Assembly (NCBI GenBank): GCA_037447655.1
Contig: JBBHKE010000876.1
Location: 62,001-126,000 of the forward strand
Direction of reading: 5' to 3'
Length of the DNA stretch: 64,000 nt
Source: Zygnema cylindricum
Lineage: Eukaryota > Streptophyta > Zygnematophyceae > Zygnematales > Zygnemataceae
The translations under genes and the position numbers were made by a program. Below the pieces are notes generated by a model. The model was not told the DNA's origin and did not search any database. It saw only the letters and a program-made list of their open reading frames with translations. Below, piece by piece: positions 11,401 through 25,400 of this stretch (its first letter is position 1; every line of letters starts with the position of its first letter).

Positions 11401-14400
11401 ATTTATTTTTGTTGTTTCTCACGATAGATTTTATTTTTTTGACTTCATCATCTGCAGGTGTTAACAATTGGGCGAACGGAGGTTATGGCTGAAATCCAGT
11501 CAGTCTTGAAGACTATGTGTCACAGACACCGTCTCCCTATTGCACAAACATGGGTTCCTACTCTCGTCAACGCAGCTGGTGTATCTATTCGGGATGAAGA
11601 GGAAAGCGAGGAGGAAAACCCGGACGAAGGAAGAGTATTATTGCAAGCCCATGAGGGACCATGTTGTGTGAGAGAGCTCCAGCTTTGGGGTTTTCGACAA
11701 GCCTGTTGTGAGCACAAGTTGGAGAAAGGACAGGTAAGAGAACGCCAGGAATTCCCCTTTACTTTGGTGCTTTGCTACATGGTTACAAAGGAAATAAATT
11801 GGTGAATGTACATGTTGAAGAAACAGCGGTTTTTTCTTTGACAGTCATTGACACTGTTCCGACACAGAATTAGGGTTAAAACTTGCATATTTAGATGTCT
11901 ATTCAAACAGGAGACGCGTTGTCCTTGCTGGGAATGGGAGACTTTTTCTTGCAGATACAGTTCTTGATCTGTTTGTTTGTTTTTGTATTGGAGTTATTTT
12001 TCAATACGTTGATTCCTTCAGTTTGCTGATACGAATCCGGCGCTGGTTGTGGACAGGGTTGTCCTGGACAAGCTATTTTATCCAACCAGCCTGCCTTCTC
12101 GGAGGATGTGACTGTACAAAGCAAATTGGAGTACCCTCTCGGGCATTACTCTAAACTGTTTGGGCTTCGGGCCGCAGTCGCCATTCGTCTCCGATCTCTA
12201 AGTACAGGCACAAATGATTATGTACTCGAGTTCTTTTTGCCTTCTGGTTGTACGTCTCAGCAAGATCAACAGGCTCTGTTAGGAGACCTCTCTCTAACTA
12301 TGCAACAAGTTTGTCGTACGTTGAGGACAGTAACAGACGAAGAGTTAGAGGAGGAAAGAAGGCAGAAAAAGCAGACACAGGAAAAGGCCCTGTCCTCACC
12401 AGTGCGGGGAGAGGAGAAAGTGACAGTTGCGACGGTTGTGGAAAAGGTGACAGAGCATGATACTGGATCAGTTGAATTGAGACCCGTGCCTTTGAATCCC
12501 GGCAGTATCCAGGAAGGGATGAATGGGAGAGTAAGGAAGGAACAGCGTGCAGATAGCGAAGGTAAATCAGCAAGCAGTAGTAGTCAGGGAAGTCGGAGGA
12601 AAAGACAGTTAGATAGAAGGGACAAGACGCTAGAAGCAGTGGAGAGTCTTCCAGAAGTCAGAGCTGGAGAGGGAGGGGCAGAGACTGAGGTGGAAGGCGA
12701 GGGAGAGCGGGACAGTGAGGATGACAATCTGGATAAGCTTGGTTCTGAACAACAGGAAACATCAGAAATCGGACCTGAAGGCAAAAGGACTACCCCAAAG
12801 TGGAGCTCATCTGGTGGTACTTGGGGAACCTCATCCTCTCCTAACTTACAACAGGATAATAGCCCTCCATGGGGAGCCACCTCAACAGGAAATGAGGGAA
12901 ATCCTAAAATCTCAGTATTGAAGACTGGTGCAAAACCACCTAGTAGCAATGAGCCACTTTCAAGTCAGAAGAAAATGGAACGAAGACGGGGCAATGCAAA
13001 TGAGAAAACCATAGGATTGAATGTGCTTCAGCAGTACTTTGCAGGGAGTCTTAAGGATGCTGCCAAAAGCATTGGAGGTATGTCTTTTACTGCTCTTCTG
13101 TTGCAAAATATGTTTTGGGGAAGACAAGGAATTGGAAAATGAATGCATTTGAATCCCGACAATTGCTTGGAGAAAGATAGTCAGTGATTTTGAAACCGGG
13201 AGTCGTTGTCAGGTGCAATTCTGCGGTGCAGGAAATAGTTTTGTCCTGTTTCTTTGTGTGGAACCGTCACTGTGAAAAAACGTTCACGAAATGTGTGAAA
13301 CTGCAAAAGTTTGTGAAGTAGGATTTAAAACTTTCTCATAGTAGCAGTACTCGGAATTCTTCTGAATTTTATTTATTGAGCGATTGTTTCGCACAATATT
13401 CCCCAGACGCATGACAAGTCTGATGAATTCTTCACCTCTGTGATTAGAAACTGTGCTTGTTTTGAACCACGGTTCTGATGGGATGTGTTTTTTCTGATCG
13501 TTCTTCTTTCCAACAGTATGTCCCACTACCTTGAAACGCATTTGCCGACAACACGGAATCTCTCGATGGCCTTCTCGCAAAATCAACAAAGTCAGTCGGA
13601 GTATTCGAAAATTACAAGGGGTCATTGACGCGGTTCAGGGGGCGGATGGAGCTCTCCGTCTCAATGCTCTCACTTCAGAGCTCGCTACTGCAGCTGCTGT
13701 GAAGGCTGTCACAGGGGCACAGGTGAGAGTGACAGGAAAACTAATTTTCGTTTTTTTTTGTTTAAGTTTTTCTGTTTTATTTATGTGGATGGACCCTTTA
13801 TGGCTGTCACTGGGGCACAGGCGAGAGAGACGAACAAAAAGAACAGTTTTTGCTTTTGAATGTTGTGTGTATGTGGACCCTTTATCTCGTGTGTGAGAGA
13901 AGCTTCTGTTTGGAATTGGTGTCTGTTAAAATATACGCGTGCCCTTAACTCTAGTGTAAGAGACTTGACTCACATATGCTCAACGTTGTCAGGTGGCTGT
14001 AGTCGAGAATAAACGAAAAGCTTTGTTTGTTTTTTTCTGTTTTTTTTTCATTTCGTCAACATGACCGGAGTTAACAGTTTCTCGTCTTCCCTTTTTTCTG
14101 CAGATCAATACCATGAATAATGTACCACAGGACCACAAGATGCCTGCTGCGTCAGAGACCGGCTCCATTCCGAGACAAATGGTTCGCTGCAACGGAACCG
14201 TTTGGCACAACGGTTTGCCGTATTCCACCAACGAGGATATGGGAACCATGGGACCAGGGAGGAGTAAGGCTCCTCCAGGGAAGGTAGCGATACCGAGAAA
14301 CCCATCCTCAAACAGTATGAGATCTCTCTCTAGCGGAGGAGGCATTTTGCCCATTGATGATGGAGGGTCCACTCATGGCCCGTCGTGGGAGATGGAGGCC

Positions 14401-15294
14401 ATTATGAGAGGAGCTCCTCCAGGAGCTTCGGAGAGGGATGCCATGGCCGCCGGTCAACCTTTACAGACAGGCCGTCCTTTACCGGGAGTCTCATGGGGGA
14501 TGCATGACAGTCAAGGTGGTGGAGCTGTAGCCATGGCTTCCCCTTCAGGTATGTTGTTACGACCTTGTATAGGGCCCATTTTTTACGGAACTGGAAATTC
14601 CACTTCAATCTCGAGAATGTCTGAGCACCATGGAGGGATGTACGGGAACTTACAAACCAATGTCGAGGATAGAGTCCATGGGGGAGCCATAGCTTTAGCG
14701 GCCATTCAAGGAGGAATGCCACTGTCAGATATGAGTCCTCGGAGTCATCATCACACAGGGTCAGTAATGGTTAAAATGGAACAACCATGGGGAAGTAACA
14801 CGACCGCAGAAGTTTTAAGAGGAGGAGGAGGAGGAGGGATGATACCCAACTGGTCAACTTGGGGACCTCCTTTGTCTCATCACTCTCCTTTAGGTGTCTC
14901 TCAACCAAAGTCCAGTTCTACCGGGGGAGTTTCCGGAGCTTCTGGAGAAAATTGTGCTCCTCCCACCACAGTGAAGGATGTGGCTTCGGTGGAAGAGATG
15001 GTGACTGTAAAAGCGACACATGGTGCCGATACGGTTCGTTTTAAGCTGTTAGTGAACAGAACGGCCTACAGCAGTCTAAGGGACGAAATAGGGAGGCGGT
15101 TGAAACTGCCAATTGATGCCTTCACTTTGAAGTATTTGGACGATGAGGCGGAATGGATGCTTCTTGCGAGTGAGCAGGACATGGGGGAGTGTGTGGATAT
15201 TTTACGAAGTTCGGGAGGAAACACGCTAAAACTAATGGTGCGAAGGGAGGGAGGAGGGAGTAGAGGGACAGGACTCGGGAAAGGGCAGTGTTAG
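8461..15294 (+). CDS. NIN-like protein (NLP) transcription factor, RWP-RK plus PB1
   Basis: Eight exons: 8461-9429, 9786-9922, 10525-10801, 11211-11258, 11458-11733, 12057-13077, 13517-13722, 14104-15294. All introns are GT-AG and phases agree, giving about 1374 aa. Residues 324-570 and on match the NLP N-terminal GAF-like nitrate-response region ([27 protein letters not shown]; later [10 protein letters not shown], then [12 protein letters not shown] and DYVLEFFLP). The RWP-RK DNA-binding domain spans exons 6-7 at about 885-940 ([34 protein letters not shown]). A PB1 domain is at about 1275-1362, with the basic lysine in VKATHG and an acidic [17 protein letters not shown] patch. Family knowledge: NLPs bind nitrate-responsive elements in the nucleus. 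The protein is longer than typical plant NLPs (about 800-1000 aa), mainly through an acidic stretch before RWP-RK and a Gly/Ser/Met-rich linker of some 340 residues before PB1. ATG 8461 is chosen as the first ATG after a poly-T tract. Confidence 0.95.
10016..10213. mobile_element. MITE in intron 2 of the NLP gene (P1)
   Basis: It begins CACTTCCCATTGCTATTAGA after a TA and ends in the near-inverse TCTATTATTGATGGGCACTG. The central part (GCCACTTAACTAAATAGTG, TTATCAACACTAATG) is shared with 5730-5789, 36161-36342 and 41822-42019. It lies wholly in intron 9923-10524, so it does not alter the coding exons. Confidence 0.7.
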
Positions 15295-17499
15295 TGGTCT
15301 TAGTGGTGTTTGTGGAAAGGTGAACGAAGAAGAAGAAGAATGAAGCTCTGTATATTGCTCTGTCAGTTTGTTTGTATTGAAACCCCTGTGTTTTTATGTA
15401 ATGGGCCTATTAAAGATAAACTCGTTAGTGTAGGAACTGGCCTTCTTATTTTTTTTAGATTATTTGACGTCTTGTAATAAGTAAAGTGGCCTCCCAAGTA
15501 GGTGGCCCAATCATTCGGTACCGCCTTTCAACTACCAATACCGGCTAGTGCTCTGAAAGCCCAGACTCACTATGTAGGCTGGTTTGTTAGAAGCTGTAAG
15601 TTTTAGAAATTACAAAGGTTTAAGCTCTGCCAATTAGAGCCGATTGGTTTAATGCAGATACGCAAAACTGTTAGTTTGGTCAGATGGAAACAAATAGCTT
15701 ATTAGAGCTTGTTTAGAAGTCATGTATTGGCTGACAGCTGTCCATTCACATTTGCTCTCTGACCAATCCTTTATTACAGTCGGCAGCCGCATGAAAACAA
15801 AGCAGGATTGCGGCAACATATGAAGTCTTCTCATTTGATGATGGATGTTACGACCTGCTGCTTGTCAGATTAACGGTTTCACCACATGTAACGCCCGCAA
15901 ATGACCGAAACCAGTGCTGTTCTCAACCACCATCTGTCTTGGGAACAACAAATCTCCACCAATCTGTTGTTGGCATGTGTTTTCCTGTGCGGCTTTGCTG
16001 TTTTTGGATGGTGAGCATATGGGCACGGAAAGAAGTGGCAATACCTGTTTTTGGCGATGTTGTCCGATTCTTATTTCTCGGGCGCTTCTCAGGTTGCTCA
16101 GTTGCTACTGGATGAGATTTATGTCTTTACGAGTCTTGTCGTTTGGACTGTGTGGTGCATATCTTTGATGTTTCATGCAAAGGTTTTATCTGCAGCAATG
16201 TGGAACATTTGTTCATTTGTGTTTAACTAGAAGCTCTTTTTATTGTAGTAAAATTCAAACTAGCAATGCATGTTTAGACCTGGTTTTCCATATGCTAGAA
16301 CAAACTATGCCAGAGATATAAATTATAGCTTGTGAAAGCAGCTGACTTATGCACATCAGAGCTGGAGAACTCTGTTATCAAATCCCATTTTTCTCTTCAT
16401 GAACCTGTGTGGCACAGCTTTGGTTATGTCCATCACAAACGTCAATTTACGCCTGAATGCGAGGATGAAGTGGGTGATCAGTGAAGCAAACGTCATAAAC
16501 CACCTTCACAGCTTTCGACGCTGGTTCTGGTTCATTGCTACTTGGCACAAGTAATCTTCATTGAAAAATATGTGATGTCAAAATAAGGGGACACTTGGGA
16601 AAAATCAATACACAACCAACGGTGAATGGACAATGCGAAAAATCCAGCTTAGGCTTAAATAAATAATCAGAATCAAACCAACAGGGCTATTAAAGCTATA
16701 TAAACGGGTTGAAATCAGTCAGAGTCACGAGCACAGCCAATCCTATCATTCTTCAGTCCACTATTGCTGTTATGGATCAGCATGCTCCGCCGAGTTTGGG
16801 AGATGTTGCTCTTAGTGATCCTACAGAGAGGGTTGGTTAGGTAGTTCTGTTTTGGGAACGCTATTCTGTTTTTGCCATTGCGCTTGTCGTTCCATTCAAT
16901 GTCTTTTGATGACGGTTACTTTTGCCTTGTTCCCTTTTTGGGTCGATTCCACCTGCATTTGGTTTTTCGGTCTCTTCTTTGGCTCCTCATGATGATGTAG
17001 CATCATGCCTTATAAATACTAAATGCCTTCTTGTAATTCTTAATCATGCCTTCTTTATCCTGCGTTCATCTTAATACTAAATGCTATCTTGTAATTTCGT
17101 TGTGCAATTTTTTGTTGTTGTTTTCCGTAGGGTTTCAGTTCTCCTTTATCTCGCCCTTTCTTCTTCTTACTCAGTTTCATACTGTTCTTGGTTTCAAAGT
17201 CTCACCTCGTCCAATTTTCTCACATTCATTTTGCCTTCTCTCCCAGTTCTGTACTGAGATGGTTTGTGATCATTCCTTTTTAATTAAGCCTTTCATTTCT
17301 TGAAAGGAAGCTCAACTCTGTAAGACGTCCATGCTCGCTGGTTCCCAGAGCTAAACTGGATAACCACTGCAAGCTCACATTCTCTGTACTGCTTCAACGG
17401 CGTAAAAACGCATGTGTATCGGCTAAGGTTAGCATGTAGCACTGCTGATTGACTGAATTCAACCTAGTCATCATCATCACAACACTGTTGTTCATCAGG
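15295..17499. other. NLP 3' flank and intergenic DNA; no gene seen
   Basis: The first 150 bases presumably hold the NLP 3' UTR; ATTAAAGATAAA at about 15408 is a possible poly(A) signal, weakly supported. From 15480 on I see no coding region with homology I recognise, and no bounded repeat. Confidence 0.5.
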
Positions 17500-18384
17500 A
17501 AAACCCTATGAGGCTAACTGTACATGGACAAAGAGAGAACAAAATGCCTACAACAGAGCACAGATTCACCAAGCGAAGAAATTGATAGTGTCACAACCAG
17601 TCATTGAGAATATGGCCCACGGTATCATAAAAATGGTTGACTTTATTAAAAAGCGCGATGGTAAACCATCTGAGTCCATGGGAACAAAAGGAAATAGCAC
17701 GGCAAAAACTGAAAAACTACATGTCGGGGGAAGAAAAAAAAACGATAAGCATGGCAAAAGCAACGAAAATACGAACAGATGGCCACTAAACGGAAAACAC
17801 CCAAAGAAGCAAAAAACAACAAACGAAATATCAAAGGAAAGAGCTAACACCCATCAACAAAACCCCAACATAACTAAAAATCTACGCAAAGCAACCACGT
17901 AAGTCCTCGAACCCCGGAGGAGCACGAGGAGGGAGTTCCGGGACACGTTGACTATCCATAGCCGCAATAGACGATCCAAGGAGGATAGAAGCCTGCACTC
18001 GTTGTAGGGCCACCGATAAACGTTGACGGTAAAGGGCTCCCAGGTCCCCGCTGTTCGGACGAACGCCGACCACAAGAACTCGTCCAAAGCCACACTCAAA
18101 CAACCAAATACCTCGACCGCCATCGGAATGAAACCATCCATAGCATCGCGATGGGCATAATCACGCTCCTTCCTCCTAGCCACGTCACGTGCGGCCACAC
18201 CCACATGTCGAGCTGCTTGACTGACAACTGCATCAGAGGTAGGGTTCGCCAAAACAACGTCACCAAATGTACGACGTGCACCATCAAGTAATACAATGTC
18301 AATCCGACGGGAAGGAATAATGTGGGAAACTTCCTGACGGACAGTCGGAAGCGATAGTAGCAATGGTGTCTCAAATCGTGTCAT
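17500..18384 (-). pseudogene. Non-LTR-like retroelement 3' end (copy 2)
   Basis: The minus strand is open from 18384 to 17854. Its first two thirds carry RRIDIVLLDGARRTFGDVV and KERDYAHRDAMDGFIPMAVE, resembling the C-terminal domain found after reverse transcriptase in plant non-LTR-type elements (family call from memory). Around 18060-18110 the likely frame changes: a second minus-strand frame from 18103 to 17882 (RQRLSVALQRVQASILL) looks like the genuine C-terminus, implying a frameshift. The downstream tail (17850-17500) contains a motif reading ATGGACTCAGATGGTTTACC on the minus strand. That motif recurs at 27600, 28100 and 45190. The element is 5'-truncated: no reverse transcriptase core is present. 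Copy 1 is at 930-2200. Confidence 0.7.
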
Positions 18385-19420
18385 GCGCCTATGATTTCGA
18401 CGTCCTCCGACAACTGCAATATTTCAGAGTCTACATCGAGTTTGGAAGTTAATAACCTTGATGGTTAATTGTTTAACACGTAAATACCTATGTAGCAAAA
18501 TCATTGTTCACTGTTTCAAATGTGTCTCGTAAACAAGCCGTGCTTGTAATTTTGCGCGTCAAATGCGGATTACAACAACATCTATTGCCACCCAAATTTC
18601 TGCCACGACGTGGAATACATGACGTACAGCAATGATCTAGCTAAATGCATCAGAAGAAACTCATGCAATTACAATCACCACCTTTACCATCATCATTATT
18701 GTCACCATCAACATGATAATCAGCATCATCAACCTGAAAGCAGGATTATGGAACAAGCACGCTGCTCACTGCTATTAGTTAACCATTTTACATGCAGCAA
18801 GGGAGTTAACTCTATGACCGACCGTTGGATGTTCTTTTGGAGGCACGCAGTCGACAAGTCTTGGCCTTCTATCACGATATTTAGAAACATGTGCCATTAG
18901 TGAGTAACTCTAATAACAACGGGCGGTGTTACAATGCCTAATAGTGTATGAGGACATATATACGAGTTTATGTCAATGTAAAAGTTATGAATTAAGCAAC
19001 CAAAGGAAAGAGAGAAAGAAAGAAGGAAAGAAAGAAAGGAAGAAAGTCCAAAACAAAGCAAAAAAAAGAAAGAATGAAAAGAAAGGGGGAATAAATAAAA
19101 ATAAGAAAAAGGAAGAGGAAGAGAGAAGTAAGAAGAGTAGTGAGAGAAGAAGCGAGAATTGTGAGAATTGAAAAAAGAATTAAGTGTAAAACATATGATT
19201 AATACTAAAACACAAAAAAATGGCCACCAATATTATTACATGAAAAACAGTAAAAAAAAAACATTCTTCATGTCGTTTTATTCCCGCTTTACAACCTATT
19301 CCATTCTCTTTTGTGATGTAGCTATTTAAACATCAGGCGACAAGCCTTTAGGAGGATATATGTTCGGAAAGTGAAAAATAATTAACTTGAGTCACCAATT
19401 CCAGACGGAGAACAAGACAT
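18385..19420. other. Intergenic; purine-rich microsatellite at 19000-19165
   Basis: No gene seen. A GAAA/GGAA-rich run occupies about 19000-19165. Near 18925 an ACGGGCGGTGTTA motif resembles a MITE terminus but its partner is not evident. Confidence 0.5.
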
Positions 19421-22400
19421 CTAACTATTTTTAACATAGCCAACCCCGACAGATCCCTCAGTCGAAAAACTACGCTGTTCCAAAGGTGCCAACAAGACTC
19501 GACAAGTGTCCCAATCAGAGCACCTCAGAGCTTCCACAAAAGGTCCAAGGTCCCTTTCAGCTAACCTTCTACTCTCGAGCAACAGCCCTTCCTCCCATCT
19601 TGGCGATTCAGCACCCACCTCACCACGCCTCCTTTTCCTCTTTAGTAGAAAACCTCCAAGAACTGGTAAAGAACTTTCGGTATCCAATGACTTGCTTCTT
19701 GTCCCATCAGCTAGTATCCGAAGATGGCCTGCCTGCAAATTACACGACAAAAAAAAATACTTTCAAAAACCCTTGCTGTTAAACATATAATCAGTATTTC
19801 AGCAAACTCATTGTTGAGAAATATGTTAAATATGCAGTCGCAACTACACCTTGCACAAAGAAAACTCAATTTATGAACAAAGGAATGTGGTTTGATATCT
19901 AGTCAGGGCTGATTCTCATTGGGATTGAATACGTTTTTTTTTTTTTTGGAGCTTTCGGACACCCGTACAGAATGTACAGCTTTTGATTGTACTCTCACGA
20001 TATGTACATGTGCGACAGCAAATTACTGCAAATTTTTTATGCATTTGCTGTTTCAAAAGAGCTGGCAAATGGCGAATGTAGCATTGCAAATTTTGGTGAG
20101 CTCACACATGAAAGAAAATACACGCTAGAATATACATAAACAGCCTGCTTGGTCAGTAGATACTTCCACGGTTGAGCATTATTCTTTGTACAGGAATCTA
20201 CTGTTGCTCATAAGCTCACAGCGACTGTATAATTCAAAATTACGGTTTCCGTACACCTCGAGTCGATTCCTGTTGTACCGTCACGACAAAAAACCTGTTC
20301 AATAATCCACCTACCGGAAGCAACACAGCAGCAGCTGTCACAGCTACATATGAAATTTCTCGACCCAAAGACAGGGAGGTCATAGACATTTACCTGCAAC
20401 AAACCTCGCACCACGTCCTGCGTTCGTGCACCTTCTCGCAGAGAAAGGACGAACTGTGGCTGCAATTATTCCAAAATTCATCCACCAACTATGCCATTTT
20501 CAGTTTCTGTGACCTATTTAACATTTCCTTTGATTACTTGCATTACCTACAAAGAGACTTCCCCAGTCCCCAAAAAGGAAAACATGGTGCAACATTACCC
20601 TCAGCATTATACTATGCATTATACTGCATAATACTGAGTGATCACAGCTGCCGCACTAAAACAAAACGCTATAAAATTATGGTATGAAAATAGAAATAGG
20701 AACTGATACAGGTACTAATCCATATGATACAAAAACACTTCTATTGAGATGCCTTATCTGCATTAATCTGCTGAATGCTCTGAACACACTAACAACAATA
20801 AAACACATCTATTAAAAAAATCATATATTGTGTCCCATTTACAATCGAAGGTCAATTCAACAAGGTTCAAACAGTGAGTAACTCATAGGAACCACAAAAG
20901 TTAAGTGTCAAGCAAGTTGAAACACTAGTAATTAGAAACATGATATATGGATAGAAGGTTTTCCAAAACCTAAGGCTCAAGAATGCAGCGTTTGTTGTCA
21001 TACCGTGGTAGGAAAGATGTGGTGCAGACCAAAAGGCCGTTGAGTCTGGCAAACAGATAAAATGTAACTTTGGCCACTTTGTGCCCCTAAAAGAGCCTTC
21101 AGCTCCTCAGGATCACGGACTTGTAGTGCTAACGGCCCCATCTGCAAAGGTGGGCCGGTACGTCCTGCAAACAAGAAACCAATCAAAATGGGAAATATGA
21201 AAGCACGCAGCTTTCTCGTGTCTGCAGCCTGCATTTAGAACTTTGAGGTCACTCTCACCATTGAAAGAAAAACGTCTCATACCAGGTATGCCATCTGAAG
21301 AGATCTGAAGTTAAAGCTCTCTACTCAAAACATAAAACTTGTTTTCTTGAAATCCTCGCTATCATCCAACCTATCCATTTTGACAATTGACAAAACATAC
21401 ATCAGAAGCTGACTTTGGCATGCAGGACTACAAATAGTGCTTTGTCAATGTTACTATCCATCGTAAACAAAGCAGCTACGCTAGTCAAGGGGACTATGAT
21501 AATGATGGCCTGACAAAGAGTTAATTTGCGGATACTTAACGCCCCGTACCTGGTATCCATGGGAAGAAAAGATGTTCTTTCTGACTGATCTGGCTCGCTG
21601 AAGGCACCTTACCATCTTGGAGCCACGCTTGTGTTACCATTTCAAGTCTCTCCTGCACGCACACTGCTAGCGACTCTATTAGAGCACATGCCTGGTATAA
21701 AAATAAATTGCCTGATGGCAAAGAACTAAATAATCAAGTCTACCCTCACACGATAATGTAAGGAGAATTAAAGTCCCTACCAGCAGCGCTTCTCCTAGAC
21801 AAAACTATGTAAGATAGGTCTGCGCTCCTATCAACCCTGCCTGTCTCAACTGACACTATATACTATTGATGCAGCTCCTTTCAACATGGCCTGTCAAAGG
21901 TTTGAAAAAAACAGCCTATGACGTTTGTGACATATACAACAAAACTTAATCAATTTCAGCTCATGTTGGTGAATTAAAACATCAACTCTGCAGATGACAC
22001 GTGAAAGAAAATCTGGCCATATCCGGCAACATCTGGTTTCCATATATGACAGCACAAATCGTGCAATTGCAGGCATTCATAAATGAAAAAGTGCAACTAA
22101 CAAACCGCATTGCAAAACATGCCAGGATACCACAATACAACAAATCACAATTTTCTAATCATGTACACTTTGCCAAAGTTCACTATTCACAATTACAAAA
22201 AGCTTTAAATTTAACATAAAAATAAATATTACAGCACTATCAGACTAGCTTGGATAAACAGGTGATAAGAAAATTAGTCAAAGTACAGTATGCTAGTACT
22301 ATATGAAGCTACAGAATCTGCATGCTAATGTTTTCTCCATGTAAAATTTAGCAGGGAAAATCCAAATTTTGAGCATCAAATCTTTATATGAACGTATTTT

Positions 22401-25400
22401 ATGCAAGAGCATGTTACCAAAATTTCAAAAATTGCCATCTGTATGCAGCCTTTATACTACCTTTATACCATAACCTAAAGAATTGAGTCCAGTCAAGCTT
22501 TTAGCATGTCACTTCGATGGAAACGACAGTTACTTTCAACCAAAAACAAGAACAGATGCAATCCACAGAAAGCTAACAGAAGAATTACAAAAAATACCAC
22601 ATCTCCAATCTCTGCAGCCGAACGTGCATTCTAGCGGCAAATTAATTTATAAACCTACCGGTTTGGAGGAGGGAAGGGTTCGAAAGCAAGATGGAAGAAG
22701 CTCTATACCTTATTTAAGCTCCGTAATGGCACTGCCCGCAACTCCTGGTGGATAGCGTATACATCAAAAATTGCCAACGCTGGGTACAACGCCAAAGGTA
22801 GGGATGCCCTCAGACTGCAATTAAAACCAAAAACGAACACACAATCTTAAAGGCCATCAAGTTCAACAATGTAAAACGCATTACTCAGACACAATAGAAA
22901 AATGCTTTCTAGACAGTCATAAACCCCTTTAACCAAACTCAAGATAGGGCAGTTTGGAATGATGCTGTACTGTAATTCACATCGATACACCATTACTATC
23001 AGTGAAGATTTTCTGACTAGGTGAGCCAATATTTCATAAGTTCTTGAAAAACTTCCTCGACAGACACAAAAGAGACACCCTAAGCGATATAGTAAACTAC
23101 ATTCAAGCATCTTGACCAGGATCCAATGAAAATTTTCCAGGTTTCTGTACCACAGTGTCACGCATAGAAAGCAAGCACGCTGGCAAGTTTCACTGATTCA
23201 TCAGCTCTCTTTTGATTGTTCCAAGCATACAAAACAAGCTTCATTAAGCTGCGATTCGTGTTAATAAAATACTTATTTTTGTTGTATTGAATTATAGATA
23301 ACTCTTATATCATAGTAATCACGAGCTATATCTAACTATTGTATTAAATATATTATAACACCTAGTTATAATTGTTATATAAGAATAAGTAAAATAGTTA
23401 TTTGTAGCTGGTGTACTATATATACTATAATAGGTAATTATGACTGCTGTATTAAATTAATTATAATACTTATATGTAACTGACACAATATATATATTAT
23501 AACAGCTAATGGGCAATATGCCATCAAACGTTTGCAAGCAATACTTACCGTTCATTTCCACGAAACGCAGCCCCAATAAGCATAGCCAACGCCAGGCCCA
23601 AATTGTCTGCTACAACTGTTTGTGCCTGTGGCGCCCACCCTCGAACCGTCCGTCCTAACCTGCCACATCAATATGCCAGCGTTTGCATCTGCAGATGTGC
23701 TTCCAAAAACAATACCTCAACGCTGGCCACCTAAAAAGAGAAAAATCAAGGTCAATGGCATGGCCCATTCTCAATGTCTTCATCTAAACAGCGATTATAA
23801 TAACTAATCACAGTTAAAAGAATCGGCAGCCTTGAATGTCCTTCATATTACTGGTATTCATCTCAGAAGCAGCAGAGCACATATCCAGTGGTGAAAGCAA
23901 CCACTGTCGACGTCAATTGTTTATAATGTGAAACACACAGTACCTGGCCTTTGGCAGAAATGTCCGCCAGGTTGTCAGCTAAAGCAAACGTTTTGTGAAC
24001 CGCCGGCTGCACATACACGCATATCATGTAGAGGTTGGAAGGGCCTTAAACCAGAACAACAAGAGAGAAAGGTCGGTGGAGGTCATGTCCAAATGTCAGA
24101 ATAAGAGGTGCTGCAAGCGGAGAAGGGGAGAAAATTACTGTTGTGGCAAGATATGCTGCAAGTCCAATAGACTTCCCCACATTGGCCAGCGTGGCAAGGG
24201 GAAGAAAGTGGTTTGGGGCTAAAGGAGTTAATGTCTCCAGGCCCAAACTTGCAGTAAAGAGCACAGATGTTCCGAACCGCACACGCTGAAAACATAAACA
24301 CCAGCATCAAAATTGCGGAGAAATCCAATCAGAATTGCTGACGCAGTCAGGTTTTCAAGGCATTGCCAATTTAACCATGTTCAACACAGGAACGAAGTTC
24401 AATCATCGTAAAAGCACCTCCAAAAGAACAAAAATATGTGCTCAACATGTTAGCTATCAACATTAGACTGGCTGATAAAGAAGTGTATTTCATACCTTTA
24501 AATGACAGTCAAAAATCCTTCCATAAGTTGCAGCATAGGATAAACGTCCAAGCCGGCCAAGACCATCCTTTAGAACCCATGTCAACCCTGCTGCTGATGG
24601 GAGGGATCTCTTGGCCCCCACACCAACTGCAAGGAGCATAGACTGCAGTAGCAAAACAGTGGCCAATGCGATGTCAAAAGCTGCATGGAAAAATGTAGCA
24701 CTTGATAAACAGCCTTCGATGCACATAGACCTGGGATGTCAAACGAAAAAGTGATGAAGAAGCCAGCAAACTAATGTCAAAAAGCGTCTGCAAAGAGCAA
24801 GATTGTGAGGCTACCTGTGTGGCATGCACTTGCAGAATGGAACTGATACTTCTCTGCAAACATTTCCAGCGCATGTATTGCCAATATGAAGAATCTACAT
24901 CCTGTGGTGCCAAGGCTGTTTTAAAAAAATGGCGAAGTTGACGAAGGGAGCGTCGCAACCAACTAGAATAGCGCCCACCAGGGCCTACAGACGAAGTATC
25001 ATGATCAAGAGCATCCACAACACGCAGCTTCCTGCCATCCCATGCATACTGCTGCAGTCTTCCATCAAGTTTTTCCCAAAGAGGAAGCATTTCCAGCTTG
25101 TTTTGCTGCTTCAAGCTCCATGACTGATTTGATTTAAAAGCAGAAGATGAATTTCCTTCCAAAACCGTGCCAGTTTGTTTTACTTCGGGAAGATTCTTTG
25201 ACAGGGAGCCTATTGAAGTCTTCTCTCCTTGGTCCTTCTGTAAGATATTGGTAGAGGTCGCACCATGGCTGTGAGATGCTTTGTTTCCATTTCTTCTCAT
25301 CAAAGAAGGAGACAATTCAGTGTTTTGAGAAGCTACTAAAAGAATAGGATTATCATGAAAGGAGACATCGTAACGCGAACAAGATTCAGCAACCACTGCC

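Noticed and set aside
18926..19171. Lys/Glu-rich small frame
   Set aside because: Encoded by a GAAA microsatellite; simple-sequence artefact.
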